From positions 1-64,000 of the forward strand of contig JAOUMJ010000003.1 in the NCBI GenBank assembly GCA_029881495.1: a stretch of 64,000 nt of DNA, given 5' to 3'. The DNA is from Nitrospinota bacterium (lineage in GTDB: Bacteria; Nitrospinota_A; UBA7883; JACRGQ01). Positions 30,842 through 40,756 of the stretch are shown here, one piece after another. The notes beneath the pieces are model-generated. The model saw only the letters and a list, made by a program, of their open reading frames with translations, was not told the DNA's origin and searched no databases. A program made the translations under genes and the position numbers. Numbering within the stretch: position 1 is the stretch's first letter; every line of letters starts with the position of its first letter.

Positions 30842-31954
30842 GTGAGTTCCGGTCAATTCGTATCGCCAGACATGGAATTTATCGCGCAGCTGAAAAGTGC
30901 CGGCGCGGATGCGTTTAAAAAATGTTTTCAGTGCGCCACATGTACTTCCGTCTGCGGAGTATCGCAGGGGAGTACCCCCTTTCCGAGAAAAGAGATAGCG
31001 CTTGCACAGTGGGGACAGAAGGATAAACTCCTTTATGATCCCGGCGTATGGGTCTGCCACCAGTGCGGTGACTGCACAAAACATTGTCCGCGAGGGGCGG
31101 ACCCTTCCGCGGTTCTTTCCGCGATTAGGGGGATAGGATACAGGGAGCTCGCTGTCCCTGCGGTGCTCGGCAAATTCATGTCGTCACCGTCGTACCTTGT
31201 TCCGTTGCTAGCGGTTCCGATCGCCGTCCTTCTTCTCGTGATCATGGTTGTGAATGGAATTTCACTCCCCGAAGGTGATGTTGTTTTTTCAAAACTGATG
31301 CCGATCGCGGTGATAGACTCCGTGTTTCTCCCGGTCGCGTTCTTCGCTGTTGTAACGGCTCTTTTGTCGATAATGAAATTCTGGAAAAAAATGTCCATCA
31401 ATACCGGGAAAGAATCGAACGTCGTATCGGGTTTGATAAAAACGATCATGGATGTGATACTTCACAGGAGGTTCAGCAAGTGCGAGACAAACAGCCAGCT
31501 GAACCTTTCGCATCTCCTTACCTTTTACGGTTTCATCGCCCTTTTCATAACGACAAACATGGTGATGGCCTACCACTACCTCTTCGGCATAGAGACGCCG
31601 CTTTCACTGGGTGATCCAGTCAAGATACTGGGTAACGTGGGAGCGGTGCTTATAACGCTGGGATTGGCATGGACCATCTTCAGGCGGCTGACAAATCCGA
31701 AAGCCTCCGGCAAGGCGACATACACTGATTGGACATTTATAATAGCCTTGACGCTTACGGCGCTAACAGGCATAGGGGCGGAGCTGTCGAGGCTTGGCGG
31801 CATGGCTGGAATTGCCTATACCGTTTATTTCATCCACCTTGTAATGGTCTTTTTTCTCTTTGCGTATATGCCTTTTTCCAAGTTCGCGCACATCCTGTAC
31901 AGGACTACCGCGATGGTTTTCTCAAACGGTATTAAAAGCTCGGAGGGCAGATAA
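30842..31954 (+). CDS. qmoC: QmoC, membrane subunit of the Qmo complex
   Basis: QmoC joins an HdrC-like iron-sulfur domain to an HdrE-like cytochrome b membrane domain and is the quinone-reacting part of the complex. In this 370-residue protein the clusters are C28, C31, C34, C38 and C72, C75, C78, C82 ([12 protein letters not shown]). About six transmembrane helices follow from residue 115, with histidines in TM segments able to bind haem b (for example NLSHLL and VMAYHYL). The start is GTG 30842, preceded by AAGGAG. The stop overlaps the sat start by one base. Confidence 0.94.
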   Translation: MSSGQFVSPDMEFIAQLKSAGADAFKKCFQCATCTSVCGVSQGSTPFPRKEIALAQWGQKDKLLYDPGVWVCHQCGDCTKHCPRGADPSAVLSAIRGIGYRELAVPAVLGKFMSSPSYLVPLLAVPIAVLLLVIMVVNGISLPEGDVVFSKLMPIAVIDSVFLPVAFFAVVTALLSIMKFWKKMSINTGKESNVVSGLIKTIMDVILHRRFSKCETNSQLNLSHLLTFYGFIALFITTNMVMAYHYLFGIETPLSLGDPVKILGNVGAVLITLGLAWTIFRRLTNPKASGKATYTDWTFIIALTLTALTGIGAELSRLGGMAGIAYTVYFIHLVMVFFLFAYMPFSKFAHILYRTTAMVFSNGIKSSEGR

Positions 31955-33177
31955 TGTCTAAACTTGTGAATCCCCATGGTTCGAAAAAACTGAAATGTCT
32001 CCTCCTTTCCGGAGAGAAACTGAAAAGCGCTAAGAAAAAGGCCGAAAAGCTGAAACAGATTCGGATGACTTCCAGGGAAACCGGCGATCTCATCATGATG
32101 GGCATTGGAGCGTTCACGCCGCTGGATGGGTTCATGGGTAAAAAGGACTGGAAGGGTGTCTGCGAGAAGATGAAAATGGTGAACGGCCTCTTCTGGCCCA
32201 TCCCGATAACCATTTCCGTTTCCCGCGAGGAGGCCGCCAAGATAAAAAATGGGGAGTCTGTCTCGCTGGTGGATGATGAAACTGACGAGCTTATGGGGAG
32301 CATGGTCGTAAAGGAAAAGTACGAACCTGACCTTAAATTCGAATGCAAGCACGTATTCAAGACAAACGACATGCAGCATCCGGGAGTGGCGAACGTCATG
32401 GCACAAAAGCCTGTAAATCTCGGAGGGCCGGTAAAGGTCTTCAGCGAGAGCTATTTTCCGCAAGAGTTCAAAGGGCTTTACATGAGACCGGAAGAGACCA
32501 GGAAAATTTTCGACAAGAAGGGGTGGAGCAGTGTTGCGGCGCTTCAGCTAAGAAACCCGATGCACCGCTCCCATGAATACCTTGCGAAAATCGCGATAGA
32601 GATAGCCGACGGCGTATTCATTCACCAGCTTGTCGGGAAATTGAAACCTGGAGATATCCCCGCGCCTGTGAGGGTAGAGGCGATAAACGTGCTTACAGAG
32701 AAATATTTCGTAAAGGACACCTATCTGATGGGGGGATATCCGCTCGACATGAGGTATGCCGGACCGAGGGAGGCTCTACTGCACGCGCTCTTCCGGCAGA
32801 ACTTCGGATGTTCTCACCTCCTGGTCGGGCGAGACCACGCAGGGGTAGGGGAGTATTACGGCCCGTTCGACGCGCACAAGATATTCGACGAGATACCGAA
32901 AGACGCGCTTGAGATTCGCCCGCTGAAGATCGACTGGACGTTCTACTGCAGGAAGTGCGACGGTATGGCCTCCATGAAGACCTGTCCGCATGCGCCTGAA
33001 GACCGGGTTCTCCTTAGCGGAACCAAACTGCGGAGCATGTTGTCGAATAACGAGCCTGTCTCATCGGAATTCAGCAGGCCGGAAGTTCTTGAGGTTTTGA
33101 AGAGATATTACGACAACCTCGAAGAGAAGGTCGAAATAAAGCTCCATAAGTACTCCGAAGGTGAGAAGGTTACATAA
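31954..33177 (+). CDS. sat: Sulfate adenylyltransferase (ATP sulfurylase)
   Basis: Sat interconverts APS plus pyrophosphate with sulfate plus ATP. In a sulfur oxidiser it forms ATP and releases sulfate at the end of the AprBA route. The 407-residue monomer is of the homo-oligomeric Sat type (not CysDN): it has [13 protein letters not shown] (about residues 195-207) and [15 protein letters not shown] (about 289-303), the two nucleotide-binding signatures. There is also a C-terminal [15 protein letters not shown] motif (Zn-type cysteines). It begins within the last base of qmoC, so it is co-translated with the Qmo genes. Confidence 0.96.
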   Translation: MSKLVNPHGSKKLKCLLLSGEKLKSAKKKAEKLKQIRMTSRETGDLIMMGIGAFTPLDGFMGKKDWKGVCEKMKMVNGLFWPIPITISVSREEAAKIKNGESVSLVDDETDELMGSMVVKEKYEPDLKFECKHVFKTNDMQHPGVANVMAQKPVNLGGPVKVFSESYFPQEFKGLYMRPEETRKIFDKKGWSSVAALQLRNPMHRSHEYLAKIAIEIADGVFIHQLVGKLKPGDIPAPVRVEAINVLTEKYFVKDTYLMGGYPLDMRYAGPREALLHALFRQNFGCSHLLVGRDHAGVGEYYGPFDAHKIFDEIPKDALEIRPLKIDWTFYCRKCDGMASMKTCPHAPEDRVLLSGTKLRSMLSNNEPVSSEFSRPEVLEVLKRYYDNLEEKVEIKLHKYSEGEKVT

Positions 33178-33338
33178 GTATTCATAGAGAGATAAAGGTA
33201 TCAAGCGTAAAAGGGAAGAGATTTTGAAAACCGATTTTCAGAAGATATAATAAGCGGATACGATTTTGCTCCTTGATAGTGGCGCAAAATTTGGTGTAGT
33301 AAATAAGGAATTATTAACCAGCCGGGAGGTAAAAAGGG

Positions 33339-33707
33339 TTGAGGGGTCTACAAGGGTTAAAGCGGTCTTTATCCATAATAATGGCTTTCTTGATGTTTCC
33401 GCTGAACGGCACCGCCTATTCCGCTACTCGCGCCGAGAACATCAAGACAATTGAAATGTATCTGAACCTCGACTCAAATGATATCGGGATAGCCGAAAAC
33501 GGTGAAACCGACGAATGGATCATCAAAGAGATAAACGGACTGAGTTCGGATCAGCTGGAAAACCTGGTTGCGAAGGCCGAGGCGCAATCTTACCAGGCAA
33601 GCGATTCGGGCGGAGACTCTCACTTCTGGAGAACCTTTTTCATAACCTGGCTGGTAGTATTGGTTGTAATGACCGGGGGCTTATTCTACCTGTTCGGGGT
33701 CATTTGA
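33339..33707 (+). CDS. Small exported or membrane-anchored protein downstream of sat
   Basis: I do not recognise this 122-residue protein. It starts with TTG at 33339, nine bases after GGGAGG. Residues 5-28 form a signal-peptide-like stretch (basic LKRS, then a hydrophobic core, possible cleavage at SAT), and residues 98-121 form a C-terminal transmembrane helix. The middle is acidic and hydrophilic, with repeated Glu/Asp and no Cys or His clusters, so it is not a cytochrome. It follows sat by 161 bases on the same strand and may belong to the apr-qmo-sat transcript. It could be a small subunit or assembly factor. Confidence 0.65.
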   Translation: MRGLQGLKRSLSIIMAFLMFPLNGTAYSATRAENIKTIEMYLNLDSNDIGIAENGETDEWIIKEINGLSSDQLENLVAKAEAQSYQASDSGGDSHFWRTFFITWLVVLVVMTGGLFYLFGVI

Positions 33708-33712
33708 CCTCT

Positions 33713-33733
33713 ACTGAAATAACCCCTTTCAGT
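33713..33733. terminator. Inverted repeat between convergent genes
   Basis: ACTGAAA and TTTCAGT form perfect 7-bp arms around a 7-base loop in the 54-base gap between the small gene at 33339 and the minus-strand SQR gene. A short T5 run starts 11 bases after the repeat on the plus strand. A weak bidirectional terminator is plausible. Confidence 0.45.
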
Positions 33734-33761
33734 ATCCGCAGAGCTTTTTATACCTTCCGGA

Positions 33762-35033
33762 TCATTTAACTCCGGCATCTTCAGCATGCGGAGAAAAATC
33801 CTTCCCGTACCGGCTCATCTGCGCCGGGAGGAGGGGATCGCCAGGGAGATGGCCGGTTAGGAGCATGTTCCAGTAAACCCATTTGAATCCCATTTTGCCG
33901 AGATGGTTCAGGTGGCTCTCCTTTAACAGCGAAAATGGGCCGACACCCGGCACGGGGAATGTCCCGGCTAGAGGCTCAGTATCGTAATTAAAATCAAACA
34001 AAAGAGCCTTGTGGAATCCCGATTCGATAAAACAGTTAGAGTGCCCGTCATAATCGGGCAGGGGCTTTTCCCCTTTCAGCTCTCTAAGGAAATTTTCAAC
34101 GATAATTTCAGCTTCAAAATGGGCGACCGAGCCCGCTTTGGAGGTCGGGACATTCGTGTTATCGCCAAGCACATAGATATTGTCCGCCTTCTGGCTCTTC
34201 AGCGTATGCTTGTCCGTAAGGGCAAAACCGGCTCCGTTGCCGAGGCCGGAGTCTTCGATGACCTCCGGGCCGAGATTGGGCGGTATGGAGACAAGCAGGT
34301 CGTAAGGAACGCTTTCGCCGGTAAATGAGAAGATGGTTTTACTTTTGCCATCGACCCTTCCGATGGTGAAATTCGGAATTATTTTGATGTTCTTCTCCGC
34401 AGCAATTTCGTTCAGCACCCTTGTCGCTTCAGGTTTGGTGAATGCTCCGGTAAGGGGGGTTACAAGGTCGATTTCAACCTTGTCCCGCATGTTTCTCTTG
34501 TGGAAATAGTAGTCGGCAAGAAAGACAAATTCGATCGGAGCGACTGGACATTTGATAGGCATTTCGGCAATGTTCAGAACAACGCGTCCCCCTTTGAAAT
34601 TTTCAAACGATTTTTGGAGGGAGAGCGCGCCATCAAGGGTGTAGAAGGTGTTCGCATGCTCGCCGAAAGCCTCTTCCATCCCTTCAATCTCAGATGGTGC
34701 AACATGTGTTCCGAGGGCAAGAATCATCCAGTCGTAGTCGTGGACACCTTTATCCGTTTCGACGCGATTGTTTTCATGGTCGATAAGTTTTATCTCTTCA
34801 TTCAGGAAGGTCACCCCTTTTGGAAGCGGTTTTGTTATCGGTTTTGTGACATCCGCCCGAGTTTCATAGCCATACAGCTTGAATGGCAGGAAAAGGAAAC
34901 CAGGCTGATAGTAATGCTCGGATGCCTTGTCGATCATCGTAATGGACCACTTTTTAGGATCGAGCTTTTTCGAGAGTTGGTTTGCGATTATCGTACCGCC
35001 TGTGCCTGCGCCTAGTATCAGCAACTTTTTCAT
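33762..35033 (-). CDS. sqr: Sulfide:quinone oxidoreductase family flavoprotein
   Basis: SQR oxidises sulfide to polysulfide or sulfane sulfur with FAD and passes electrons to quinone at the membrane surface. The 423-residue protein has an N-terminal FAD fold GAGTGGTIIANQL (about 8-20) and the usual SQR acidic motif after it. Two cysteines sit where SQRs carry their redox-active pair: Cys162 (IKCPVAP) and Cys334 (YDGHSNCFIE). A C-terminal hydrophobic region with LPGDPLLPAQ may sit on the membrane. There is no signal peptide. It sits convergent to the sat end and upstream of soeABC, in line with a sulfide-oxidising role. Which SQR type it is cannot be fixed here. Confidence 0.82.
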   Translation of the reverse strand: MKKLLILGAGTGGTIIANQLSKKLDPKKWSITMIDKASEHYYQPGFLFLPFKLYGYETRADVTKPITKPLPKGVTFLNEEIKLIDHENNRVETDKGVHDYDWMILALGTHVAPSEIEGMEEAFGEHANTFYTLDGALSLQKSFENFKGGRVVLNIAEMPIKCPVAPIEFVFLADYYFHKRNMRDKVEIDLVTPLTGAFTKPEATRVLNEIAAEKNIKIIPNFTIGRVDGKSKTIFSFTGESVPYDLLVSIPPNLGPEVIEDSGLGNGAGFALTDKHTLKSQKADNIYVLGDNTNVPTSKAGSVAHFEAEIIVENFLRELKGEKPLPDYDGHSNCFIESGFHKALLFDFNYDTEPLAGTFPVPGVGPFSLLKESHLNHLGKMGFKWVYWNMLLTGHLPGDPLLPAQMSRYGKDFSPHAEDAGVK

Positions 35034-35184
35034 CTGAAACCCCTTTCAACGGATTTTTTAAACCCTTTTGTCTGTCTACTTTTAAAGAGACATTTCCGCA
35101 GTGATGGATTCGAAGTATTTTTTGGAAAAATAGAACCGGAAAGCTGAAATAAGTTGAAGTGAGAAATGAATAGTTTAGGTGTAA

Positions 35185-35724
35185 CTACCAGAAAAGCGGA
35201 TACTTGCGGCTTGGGGCAAGGTTGTTTACCACCAGGGCAACCAACAGCAGAAGGGTGGCCCCAAGCGCTACTGGAATCAGTGCGTAAAAGTAGCCTAGAT
35301 CATGTATGGCAGGGGAGCCTATTACGGCGATAAGTGCGGTTGCCCCTCCGGGGGGGTGCAAGGTATTGGTGAGAAGCATGATCGCAACCGAAACGGAAAC
35401 AGCAATCGATCCGGCAAGCCAGATGACATTGCCAAACATCTTGAAGCAGAATACCCCTACCAGGGCCGATAGCACATGACCGCCGAAACAGTTTCTCGGC
35501 TGTGCCAAAGGTGAGTGGATCGCCGCGTACAGGAGTACGGCAGAGGCCCCAAAAGAGCCGATTATCAGGGTCATATCCATCCCTTCAAACCAGAATGATG
35601 TAAGCCAGCCGCAAAGGCCGATGCCGATGGCAGAGCCGAGCCATGACCAGAAAACCTCTACCATACCGGGGAAAACGTGGGGCTTCCCGTATCCGTGCAT
35701 CTTCTCAAAAAAATATTTCAACAT
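35185..35724 (-). CDS. HPP-family membrane protein
   Basis: A hydrophobic protein of about 180 residues with the HPP-family signature LHPPGGATALIAVIG near its middle-end, and about four transmembrane helices. HPP proteins are inner-membrane proteins; some members are linked to nitrite transport, and others have no assigned role. ATG 35724 is taken as the start; an in-frame TTG at 35733 would add three residues and neither has a strong Shine-Dalgarno. It stands between the SQR gene and soeC in the same orientation, possibly as a distal gene of soeABC. Confidence 0.82.
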   Translation of the reverse strand: MLKYFFEKMHGYGKPHVFPGMVEVFWSWLGSAIGIGLCGWLTSFWFEGMDMTLIIGSFGASAVLLYAAIHSPLAQPRNCFGGHVLSALVGVFCFKMFGNVIWLAGSIAVSVSVAIMLLTNTLHPPGGATALIAVIGSPAIHDLGYFYALIPVALGATLLLLVALVVNNLAPSRKYPLFW

Positions 35725-36022
35725 AATGAGCAATCCAAAAAAACTAATATGAAGGATGAATTATATGTTTATGAAAGCCTGCGGTCAAACAGCTAGCGTT
35801 TTTGATATCGAGAATTTGTCAGGTGAAAAGCTGAATAAATGATTGGGGTTGTCCATCCCGGGCGAACAACCCGTTCCCGGCGGCGCAGTTCCCAGAAAAC
35901 AACCGCCTTCGTCAGTTAGAAATATAGTTGACCCTTAAGGGAGAATCAAGGGGAGGGCGAAAGAGACGTGGGAGATGACGAGGGGGGAGTTTGAAGAATT
36001 TAAACAGGAGGAGAGATATGCT

Positions 36023-36994
36023 TCAGCTCTGTGAGCTAAGGATCGGATTGCTCGCCATGTTTTTTCTGAAGTTGCCATAATATAGATTCTGTATATGGTT
36101 CCCCTGGATGAAGAAAAGGCTTCTTTCGATCACAAGCCCGGCTGTTATAAGCACAAGAGTCAATCCCGTTGAAAACGCGCTCGGGACAAAAAAGAAAAGG
36201 AGAATAAAGGGGAGCACAAATATTAAAGTAATTGCCAATAATTGGCGCGTAACTATTTGTATATTTGTAATGGGGAAGAAGTATTCTTTCGTATTGAAAT
36301 GCGCGTATGAAGTCCCCCAATCGAGGATTTTTATCTGCCCGACGGAAATTCCGAGTGCGTTATTTTCGGTGATCGGCTGATAGTGACGCGCATTATAAAC
36401 ATACGCGGAGATCTTCATTACCAAAGCGACAGCGCCGGTCGTGAATGTGATGTTCAGTACCAAATCAAAAACCGCTTTGTCCATTCCTGCAAGTGCCAAT
36501 CCAGCAAGGGCGGCGATAAATCCCGATGTAAGTCCAAGCAGGAAAAAATTGATAACGGTATACGCGTTCGCCCACTCTTTGATAAATCTGATCTTGGCAT
36601 AGAGCATTGAAGTCGAGAGGTAGAGGCCGAGACTTGAGAGAACGCCCAGAACGCCTGCGACCCTTCTCGTATTTTCAGGCGAGCCTGTGTAGAAAAGGAA
36701 TGTGTACGCAAAAACGAAAAAGAGGAATGCAGGGGCGAATATCATCTCCCTGGAAAGCCATGACTGTTTCCATTTGCGAAACGCCTTGTAGCCCCTGGAA
36801 GGATTTCCAAGGTGGAACGTTGATGCCAGTATCCCCAGGGAAGGGAGGATGAACGACATCGCAAGAGATATGTATACAAAATCTCCTGACAATCTTTCCA
36901 TATATAGAAAATCGAGAAGTACCAGCAGGATAAACAGCCCCTGTCCGATTCCAGAAAGAACCGACAGCAGTACAAGTGAAATTTCAGGATGCAT
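36023..36994 (-). CDS. soeC: Membrane anchor subunit of the sulfite-oxidising molybdoenzyme (DmsC/SoeC-like)
   Basis: SoeC-type subunits anchor the cytoplasmic molybdoenzyme and hand electrons to quinone. The 323-residue protein has about eight transmembrane helices and matches the DMSO reductase anchor (DmsC) pattern, including the N-terminal MHPEISLVLLSVLSGIGQGL and the HLGNPSRGYKAF loop. It starts at ATG 36994 with AGGAG 7 bases upstream and lies 9 bases after soeB. It is distinct in length and pattern from the NrfD-type DsrP at 48548. Confidence 0.88.
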   Translation of the reverse strand: MHPEISLVLLSVLSGIGQGLFILLVLLDFLYMERLSGDFVYISLAMSFILPSLGILASTFHLGNPSRGYKAFRKWKQSWLSREMIFAPAFLFFVFAYTFLFYTGSPENTRRVAGVLGVLSSLGLYLSTSMLYAKIRFIKEWANAYTVINFFLLGLTSGFIAALAGLALAGMDKAVFDLVLNITFTTGAVALVMKISAYVYNARHYQPITENNALGISVGQIKILDWGTSYAHFNTKEYFFPITNIQIVTRQLLAITLIFVLPFILLFFFVPSAFSTGLTLVLITAGLVIERSLFFIQGNHIQNLYYGNFRKNMASNPILSSQS

Positions 36995-37003
36995 CTTTTT
37001 CTC

Positions 37004-37735
37004 CTATGGAACGGCCCAGTCTTCCGATGTTTTTGTGTCATCAGGGGTTGTTTTCTTTGGTTCGAGCTCAACGACAGCGTGTCGCTGTACTTCAAGCTCT
37101 TCCTTGTCGAGTTTGATTTCCTTGCGTCTTTTCGGGAGATAGTGGTTTGACGGATTTGTGCCGGCTTCGCTCATTGCCCTGTATCCATGTCCGCTTTTGA
37201 TAGCCTTTGATGCTTCGCTTTCCGGATCGTCAATATCGCCATAGGTTCTGGCGTTTGCGGGGCAAGCAAGAACGCAGGCGGGTTTGCGTTCATTCTCTGG
37301 AAGGTCTTCGTTGTAGATCCTGTCAGCGCAGAGCGTGCATTTCTTCATCACGCCGTCGAATTCGTCAAACTCCCTGCATCCGTATGGGCAGGCCCATGAG
37401 CAGTATTTACATCCGATGCAGTCGTCATAATTTACAAGCACCACCCCGTCTTCCGTCCTTTTCAGGGAGGCTCCGGTAGGGCATACCTCCACGCAAGGGG
37501 CGTCCTTGCAGTGCATGCACGATTTTGGGAAATGGATGACTTCCGTTTTCGGGAATTTTCCCACTTCGTAGGTCTGCACGCGGTTGAACCAGACCCCGGA
37601 AGGTTTATCGCCGTAAGGTTCGTTGTCCGTGAGCGGACCGAATTTACCCGCGCTGTTCCAGGCCTTGCAGTTCGTGGCGCAGGCGTGGCATCCAACGCAT
37701 TTGTTGAGGTCTATAACCAGGGCCAATTGTGTCAT
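37004..37735 (-). CDS. soeB: Iron-sulfur subunit of the sulfite-oxidising molybdoenzyme (SoeB-like)
   Basis: A 243-residue DmsB/NrfC-like protein that relays electrons between the SoeA molybdenum site and the membrane subunit. Four cysteine clusters are visible: CVGCHACATNC near the start, CMHCKDAPCVEVCP, CIGCKYCSWACPYGC and CTLCADR-(N)-ACVLACP. These bind four iron-sulfur clusters. The C-terminal region (GHGYRAMSEAGTNPSNHYLP) matches the SoeB pattern as I know it. No signal peptide, so it is cytoplasmic. It begins directly at the end of soeA. Confidence 0.9.
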   Translation of the reverse strand: MTQLALVIDLNKCVGCHACATNCKAWNSAGKFGPLTDNEPYGDKPSGVWFNRVQTYEVGKFPKTEVIHFPKSCMHCKDAPCVEVCPTGASLKRTEDGVVLVNYDDCIGCKYCSWACPYGCREFDEFDGVMKKCTLCADRIYNEDLPENERKPACVLACPANARTYGDIDDPESEASKAIKSGHGYRAMSEAGTNPSNHYLPKRRKEIKLDKEELEVQRHAVVELEPKKTTPDDTKTSEDWAVP

Positions 37736-40633
37736 TTACTTTTTTCGCTCCGTCAATATTTCCCTGATGATCTTCGGCGCTGTGACCATATGTTTCAGCT
37801 TCTTTAACGGCTTGAACTGCGGCCAGTGCCCGCTCTCGTCGGCCTTGTATATTTTGACTCTCAGGTCGTACCATGCCGCCTGCCCGGTAATCGGATCGGA
37901 ATTCGATATTCTCGTGCCGTCTTCGTGGTCCAGCTCTTCGGTTATCAGATGGTTGAGGAGGAATCCTTTTTTGGCCTCATCGGCATCGGGGGAGAGGTTC
38001 CAAGCCCCCGGATATTTGCCGATGGCGTTCCATGTCCATACGGTATCCGGCTGAACAGCCTCGGAATATTTTACCTGTACCCTTATCTTTCCGATTGGGG
38101 ATTCGACCCAGGCCCAGTCCATATCGTTGATGCCAAGCTCCAGTGCGCGGTCACCGTTCATGTAAAGGAAGTTTTGCCCGGCGATCTGCCTCAGCCAGGC
38201 GTTCTGGCTATCCCACGAGTGATACATAAATGGAGGTCTCTGTGTGATAGCCGAGAAGTTATATTTCTTCGTGTCTATCTTTGTATGCTCAATCGGCTCA
38301 AACCAGAAGGGGAGCGGATCGAAGTATTTCAGGATCCTTTTTTTCTGAATTTCTGTTTTCGGTTTTCTGCTGTTGCCGATACCTTTTGCGGCAAGGCGGA
38401 AGGACTGAAGCGGCTGTGAGTAGAAAGACATTATCAGCTGGTCGTTCTCTCTTATCAATTTGTTCTTCTGGGCCCAGTTGAGATACTCCTGATTGATGTT
38501 CCGGTTGTACTGCATTGAAGGTTTCAGTTCGTGCTGGTAAAAGCTTTTGTTTTCGATATATCTTTCCCACTGGTCGGGGTTTGGTTCGCCAACCATGCTT
38601 TTGGAGCCATCCTTCCCGCGCCAGCCGGACAGGAAGCCTATCCCCGCGCCAGGCTCCGGTTCCCATCCGGTGATGAACTCCTTGTAGGTCTTGAAACGAG
38701 GCTTCCCTTCGGCGTCGCAGAAACCCTGCATCCCGATAGCATTTGCCAGGTCGATGAGTGTCTGCTGGAAAGGTACGCATTCCCCTTTCGGTTCAAGTAT
38801 CGGGTGCCTGATGGCATCGCCGGTTTTATCGTATTCGCTGATGGGCCTGTCGAGCATTGAAATGACGTCGTATCGTTCGAGATAGGTAGTATCCGGGAGG
38901 ACCAGATCGGCAAATGCAACCTGCTCGCTGTAGAAAGCGTCGCTGACTACGATGAAAGGGATCTTGTATTCGCCGTCATCCCCTTTGGCCTTGAGCATCT
39001 CAATCACGCCGCTGGTGTTCATTGTGGAGTTCCATGCCATGTTTGCCATGAATAGAATAAGGGTATCTATGGGGTACGGATCCCCCTTGTAGGCGTTTGT
39101 AATTACGTTTTGGAGCATTCCATGCGCCGTAAGCGGAAATTCCCAGCTGAAAGCCTTGTCGATCCTTACCGGTTTTCCGTCATTATCCACCAACAGGTGG
39201 TCGGGGTTGCTCGGAAAGCCAAGCTCCGGGTTCGGGAGCGGCGTATTCGGTTTAATCAGATCGGGGGTGTTGATCGTTTTGGGGCAGGGGGGGATAGGCT
39301 TCGGAAAAGGAGGTTTAAACCTGAAACCGCCCGGCCTATCAATGATGCCGAGCAACATCATGAAGATGGAGAGACCGCGTACGGTCTGGAATCCGTTTGA
39401 ATGTGCGGCAAGACCTCTCATGGCGTGAACAGATACAGGGTTGCCGGTAGTTGTTTTATGTTCTTTTCCCCATACGTCTACCCACTCCACTGGGAGGGTG
39501 ATGGTATGGTCCCTGGCTGTTTTGCCGATCTCAAGCGCGATACGCTCTATCTGTTCTGCGGGGATACCGCATATTTTTGAAGCCTTTTCGGGGGTGTAAT
39601 CCTCCTTGACCCGTTCAACCATAAGTTGGAAACCGGTCTTCAATGTTTTACCGTCGGGGCTTTTGAACGTCCCCTCAAGGGCAGGTTCTATCCCTTCAAG
39701 ATGAGCTTCCTTGATGGAGCCGGATTTAGTATCCCATACCACTTGCTGCTGGTATTTGATCTGTTTTTCAGGCTGAAGATAGAACATACCTTCATCCTCT
39801 TTCCCTTCATCCTGCACTACGAGGTAGGCCGCGTTGGTATGCGTGAGGAGGAACTCCCTGTCATACATCCCGTTTTTCAGAAGTACATGCACCATTGCCA
39901 GTATAAAGGCTCCGTCCGTCCCCGGTTTTACGGGAACCCATTCATCGGCGATCGCACCGTACCCGCTTCTCACCGGATTTATCACTACGACCTTTCCGCC
40001 GTTCTCCTTTATTTTTGAAATTCCGATCTTCAGCGGATTCGAGTCGTGGTCTTCGGCAACGCCGAAAAGCATGAAATACCTTGTCCTGTCGTAATCCGCG
40101 CCGCCGAACTCCCAGCTTGTGCCGCCGATAGAATAAATCATCCCTGTGGCCATATTTACGGAGCAGAAACCGCCATGCGCGGCAAAATTCGGCGTACCGA
40201 ACTGTTTTGCCCAGTAGGAGGTAAGCGCCTGCATCTGGTCGCGACCGGTAAAGAAGGCAAGTTTCTTGGGGTCTTCGGCCCTTATTTTTTTTAGCCGGGG
40301 AACAAGTATTTTCATTACTTCGTCCCACGATATTTCTTCAAATTCAGCTTCCCCTCTCTCGGCCCCTTTTTTCCTGAGGAGAGGCTTTGTTATCCTGGCA
40401 GGACTCAGCTGTTTCATCACGCCAGAGGAGCCCTTTGCGCAGATAACCCCCTTATTTGTAGGGTGGTCGGGATTTCCCTGAATGTATCGAATTTGACCAT
40501 CTTGTGTGGTAACCTTTATCCCACATCGACAGGCGCACATATAACAGGTGGTGTACTTTATATCCTCGCCGGGATTTAGTCTGTGGCCGTCCTTAAAGGT
40601 TTTTTCTGTCGGTATGTTTTGCATATTAAGCAA
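37736..40633 (-). CDS. soeA: Molybdopterin oxidoreductase, sulfite dehydrogenase type (SoeA-like)
   Basis: SoeA-type enzymes oxidise sulfite to sulfate in the cytoplasm. The 965-residue protein has an N-terminal [4Fe-4S] motif (C30, C33, C37, C65), then the DMSO reductase-family body. A cysteine in HGGFCSVNMATG (Cys157) is at the usual molybdenum-ligand position. There is no Tat signal, so it is cytoplasmic, as in characterised SoeABC and unlike periplasmic polysulfide reductases. The TTG at 40633 has GGAAAG six bases upstream; the ATG at 40624 is an alternative. The gene is first in soeABC and divergent from a LysR regulator. A polysulfide or thiosulfate reductase is a possible alternative, but the cytoplasmic location and neighbours favour Soe. 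Confidence 0.86.
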   Translation of the reverse strand: MLNMQNIPTEKTFKDGHRLNPGEDIKYTTCYMCACRCGIKVTTQDGQIRYIQGNPDHPTNKGVICAKGSSGVMKQLSPARITKPLLRKKGAERGEAEFEEISWDEVMKILVPRLKKIRAEDPKKLAFFTGRDQMQALTSYWAKQFGTPNFAAHGGFCSVNMATGMIYSIGGTSWEFGGADYDRTRYFMLFGVAEDHDSNPLKIGISKIKENGGKVVVINPVRSGYGAIADEWVPVKPGTDGAFILAMVHVLLKNGMYDREFLLTHTNAAYLVVQDEGKEDEGMFYLQPEKQIKYQQQVVWDTKSGSIKEAHLEGIEPALEGTFKSPDGKTLKTGFQLMVERVKEDYTPEKASKICGIPAEQIERIALEIGKTARDHTITLPVEWVDVWGKEHKTTTGNPVSVHAMRGLAAHSNGFQTVRGLSIFMMLLGIIDRPGGFRFKPPFPKPIPPCPKTINTPDLIKPNTPLPNPELGFPSNPDHLLVDNDGKPVRIDKAFSWEFPLTAHGMLQNVITNAYKGDPYPIDTLILFMANMAWNSTMNTSGVIEMLKAKGDDGEYKIPFIVVSDAFYSEQVAFADLVLPDTTYLERYDVISMLDRPISEYDKTGDAIRHPILEPKGECVPFQQTLIDLANAIGMQGFCDAEGKPRFKTYKEFITGWEPEPGAGIGFLSGWRGKDGSKSMVGEPNPDQWERYIENKSFYQHELKPSMQYNRNINQEYLNWAQKNKLIRENDQLIMSFYSQPLQSFRLAAKGIGNSRKPKTEIQKKRILKYFDPLPFWFEPIEHTKIDTKKYNFSAITQRPPFMYHSWDSQNAWLRQIAGQNFLYMNGDRALELGINDMDWAWVESPIGKIRVQVKYSEAVQPDTVWTWNAIGKYPGAWNLSPDADEAKKGFLLNHLITEELDHEDGTRISNSDPITGQAAWYDLRVKIYKADESGHWPQFKPLKKLKHMVTAPKIIREILTERKK

Positions 40634-40664
40634 TGTTAGCTTTCCGGTGTGAAAAATAGCAACG

Positions 40665-40699
40665 CATTAATTCTGATAAAACGATAAATAAAATTAATG
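40665..40699. promoter_or_regulatory. Inverted repeat between soeA and the LysR gene
   Basis: CATTAATT (40665-40672) and AATTAATG (40692-40699) are exact reverse complements with a 19-base AT-rich spacer. The site is 32 bases upstream of soeA and 58 upstream of the lysR start, where LysR-type regulators bind to control the divergent target and themselves. Confidence 0.55.
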
Positions 40700-40756
40700 G
40701 TAGGATTTAGACGATGAGATGTAATTGCCCGGTAAATGGTATAGGGAATAGATTGA

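Noticed and set aside
35846-35872. GGGTTGT/ACAACCC inverted repeat downstream of soeC
   Set aside because: Arms are only 7 bp with a 13-base spacer and there is no T-run on the minus strand, so a terminator is not supported.
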